Shown here piece after piece: positions 5,052 through 5,739 of a stretch of 5,739 bases of DNA; within the stretch, counting starts at the first letter, position 1, and the number at the start of each line of letters is the position of its first letter. Under the pieces are notes generated by a model. That model did not search any database and was not told where the DNA came from. It saw only the letters and a program-made list of their open reading frames with translations. The position numbers and the translations under genes were made by a program. This DNA comes from CAZWUL01 sp964636625 (GTDB taxonomy: Bacteria > Atribacterota > Phoenicimicrobiia > Phoenicimicrobiales > Stramentimicrobiaceae). The stretch is taken from NCBI GenBank assembly GCA_964636625.1, contig CAZWUL010000067.1, positions 1-5,739 of the forward strand. Direction: 5' to 3'.

Positions 5052-5604
5052 GCATCCTCGATACCCCAATTTAATTAAGAAAATGGAAATCAATCATCTC
5101 AACCAGGTTTGGGTGGCTGATATCACTTATATTCGTTTTGGGAGGAAGTTCCTTTACCTGGCAGTCATTTTGGATGCTTATTCAAGAGGGATCCGAGGAT
5201 GGGAACTGGGACGAAATATGGACAAGCGCCTTACGATCACAGCTCTAGAAAAGGCCTTAGCGGTTTATCCTCCCCCAGAGGTCCATCACTCCGATCAAGG
5301 TGGACAATATGCCACTCCAGACTACACTAGCTTATTGGTGAACTCAACCCAGGTTAGTATGTCTGCCAAAGGTCGCCCAACAGAAAATGGGATCGTTGAA
5401 CGCTTCATCCGGACTTTCAAGGAGGAACATATCGACTATACTGAATTTGATAGTTTTGCTGATGCTGTCGAGCAGATCAAACATTGGTTGGAAGTTGAAT
5501 ACATGACTGAGAGAATTCATTCCTCGCTTGCCTATTTGACACCTTTTGAGTTTGAGGCTGCTCAAGTGATTCGTAAATGGGAATCCCCCATTTTAACCCC
5601 TTAA
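5044..5604 (+). pseudogene. IS3-family transposase (OrfB) C-terminal fragment
   Basis: This is the C-terminal integrase-core part (rve domain) of an IS3-type transposase. Recognisable homology starts at the HPRYPNLIKK segment near 5047. VWVADITYI carries the first catalytic Asp (codon 5119-5121), HHSDQGGQY the second (5293-5295), and ENGIVERF the catalytic Glu (5398-5400). The closing R-I-H-S-S-L-A-Y-L-T-P-F-E-F is typical. The helix-turn-helix N-terminal half and OrfA are missing, so it cannot be a working transposase. The ATG at 4987 opens this frame but lies in out-of-frame DNA of the preceding gene and is not a real start. The second Asp and Glu are separated by 34 residues, whereas IS3 family members have 35 (DD35E). 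One codon appears lost around 5335-5350, a further sign of decay. Confidence 0.85.
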
Positions 5605-5605
5605 A

Positions 5606-5632
5606 AAGTGTCTACAAAACAACCGCACTTCA
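5606..5632. repeat. Probable IS3 right terminal inverted repeat (IRR)
   Basis: GTGTCTACAAAAC followed by CACTTCA lies directly after the transposase stop and ends in the CA expected for IS3-family tips. No partner IRL is visible in the window, so the exact boundary is inferred. Confidence 0.5.
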
Positions 5633-5650
5633 TGCTCCCCCCATTCTCCA

Positions 5651-5734
5651 TCCCCCATCCCCCATTCACTATCCCCTTAAATCAAAACATGAGCGTGGGG
5701 AGGCTCGAACTCCCAACCAATGGCTTAAAAGGCC
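5651..5734. repeat. Right copy of island-flanking direct repeat (candidate attR)
   Basis: This matches 204-287 without gaps, with 10 mismatches over 84 bp. It consists of C-rich CCATCCCCCATTC-like DNA, the shared TCCCCTTAAAT block (5672-5682) and the tRNA 3' part (5690-5734). The intact-looking tRNA anticodon stem continues past the end of the repeat, so this side keeps the real tRNA gene and the left side keeps the displaced 3' end. Confidence 0.7.
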
Positions 5735-5739
5735 ACTGC
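5690..5739 (-). tRNA. tRNA-Lys (UUU), 3' part; 5' part beyond the window
   Basis: On the minus strand the anticodon stem is GTGGC/GCCAT around the 7-nt loop CTTTTAA (anticodon TTT, Lys). A 5-nt variable region (TGGTT) follows, then the T-arm GGGAG-TTCGAGC-CTCCC with all five pairs intact, acceptor strand CACGCTC and discriminator A at 5690. CCA is not encoded. The D-arm and 5' acceptor strand (expected GAGCGTG) lie past 5739. The spacing is exactly canonical. Amino acid identity rests on the anticodon alone. It is the probable integration target of the island, which lies on its 3' side. Confidence 0.82.

Larger units (their letters stand above)
5044..5632 (+). mobile_element. IS3-family element remnant, right (3') end only
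   Basis: The remnant comprises the transposase 3' portion and the right terminal sequence after its stop at 5602-5604. The end region (about 5606-5632) reads, as its complement, TGAAGTGCGG...TAGACAC. The TGA opening and TAGACA block are usual for IS3-family tips, putting the outer boundary at CA (5631-5632). No left end is found, so the element is truncated near 5044, where it abuts the GNTNALKHG gene. It lies about 20 bp from the island's right direct repeat. Confidence 0.7.

Overview
The window looks like a short, tRNA-anchored accessory island carrying a compact restriction-modification (R-M) operon. The right edge (5690-5739) holds the 3' two thirds of a minus-strand tRNA gene with a TTT (Lys) anticodon loop, cut by the window end. 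The left edge (243-287) holds a second copy of only the 3' half of the same tRNA, in the same orientation. With adjoining 3'-flanking DNA the two copies form an imperfect direct repeat of about 84 bp (204-287 and 5651-5734, constant offset 5447, no gaps). This is the classic footprint of integration at the 3' end of a tRNA gene. No integrase is visible in the window.

The cargo reads mostly leftward. In transcription order it has an XRE-type regulator (4278-3781), a PD-(D/E)xK nuclease/N6-adenine methyltransferase fusion (3702-1903), a specificity subunit with two target-recognition domains that starts in a 4-nt ATGA overlap (1906-449), and a hairpin/T-run terminator (362-324). There is no separate HsdR translocase/endonuclease gene. 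Because an apparently complete nuclease motif set is fused to the methyltransferase, the pair most resembles a BcgI-like (Type IIB) or Type I/IIG hybrid system in which one polypeptide cuts and methylates and the partner reads DNA. The regulator probably sets expression timing: palindromes lie at its own start and inside a candidate promoter for the methyltransferase gene.

Right of the operon, 4319-4781 has no convincing gene. It holds a structured repeat (about 4432-4599) and then a good sigma70-type promoter with a GAAC-N4-GTTC element resembling Gram-positive-type LexA boxes. These lead into a small gene with a GNTNALKHG motif (4782-5051), which appears cut off by the 3' remnant of an IS3-family element (about 5044-5632). 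That remnant ends some 20 bp from the right copy of the direct repeat, so IS activity may have removed the distal part of the island, possibly including its integrase.

Host: clearly bacterial. The tRNA has no encoded CCA, the flanks are rich in CCATTCCCC-type tracts, and the GNTNALKHG-type protein is present. Together these faintly suggest Chloroflexota/Anaerolineae, but that is a weak inference. The R-M operon is visibly more AT-rich than the DNA around 4782-5040, consistent with horizontal acquisition.
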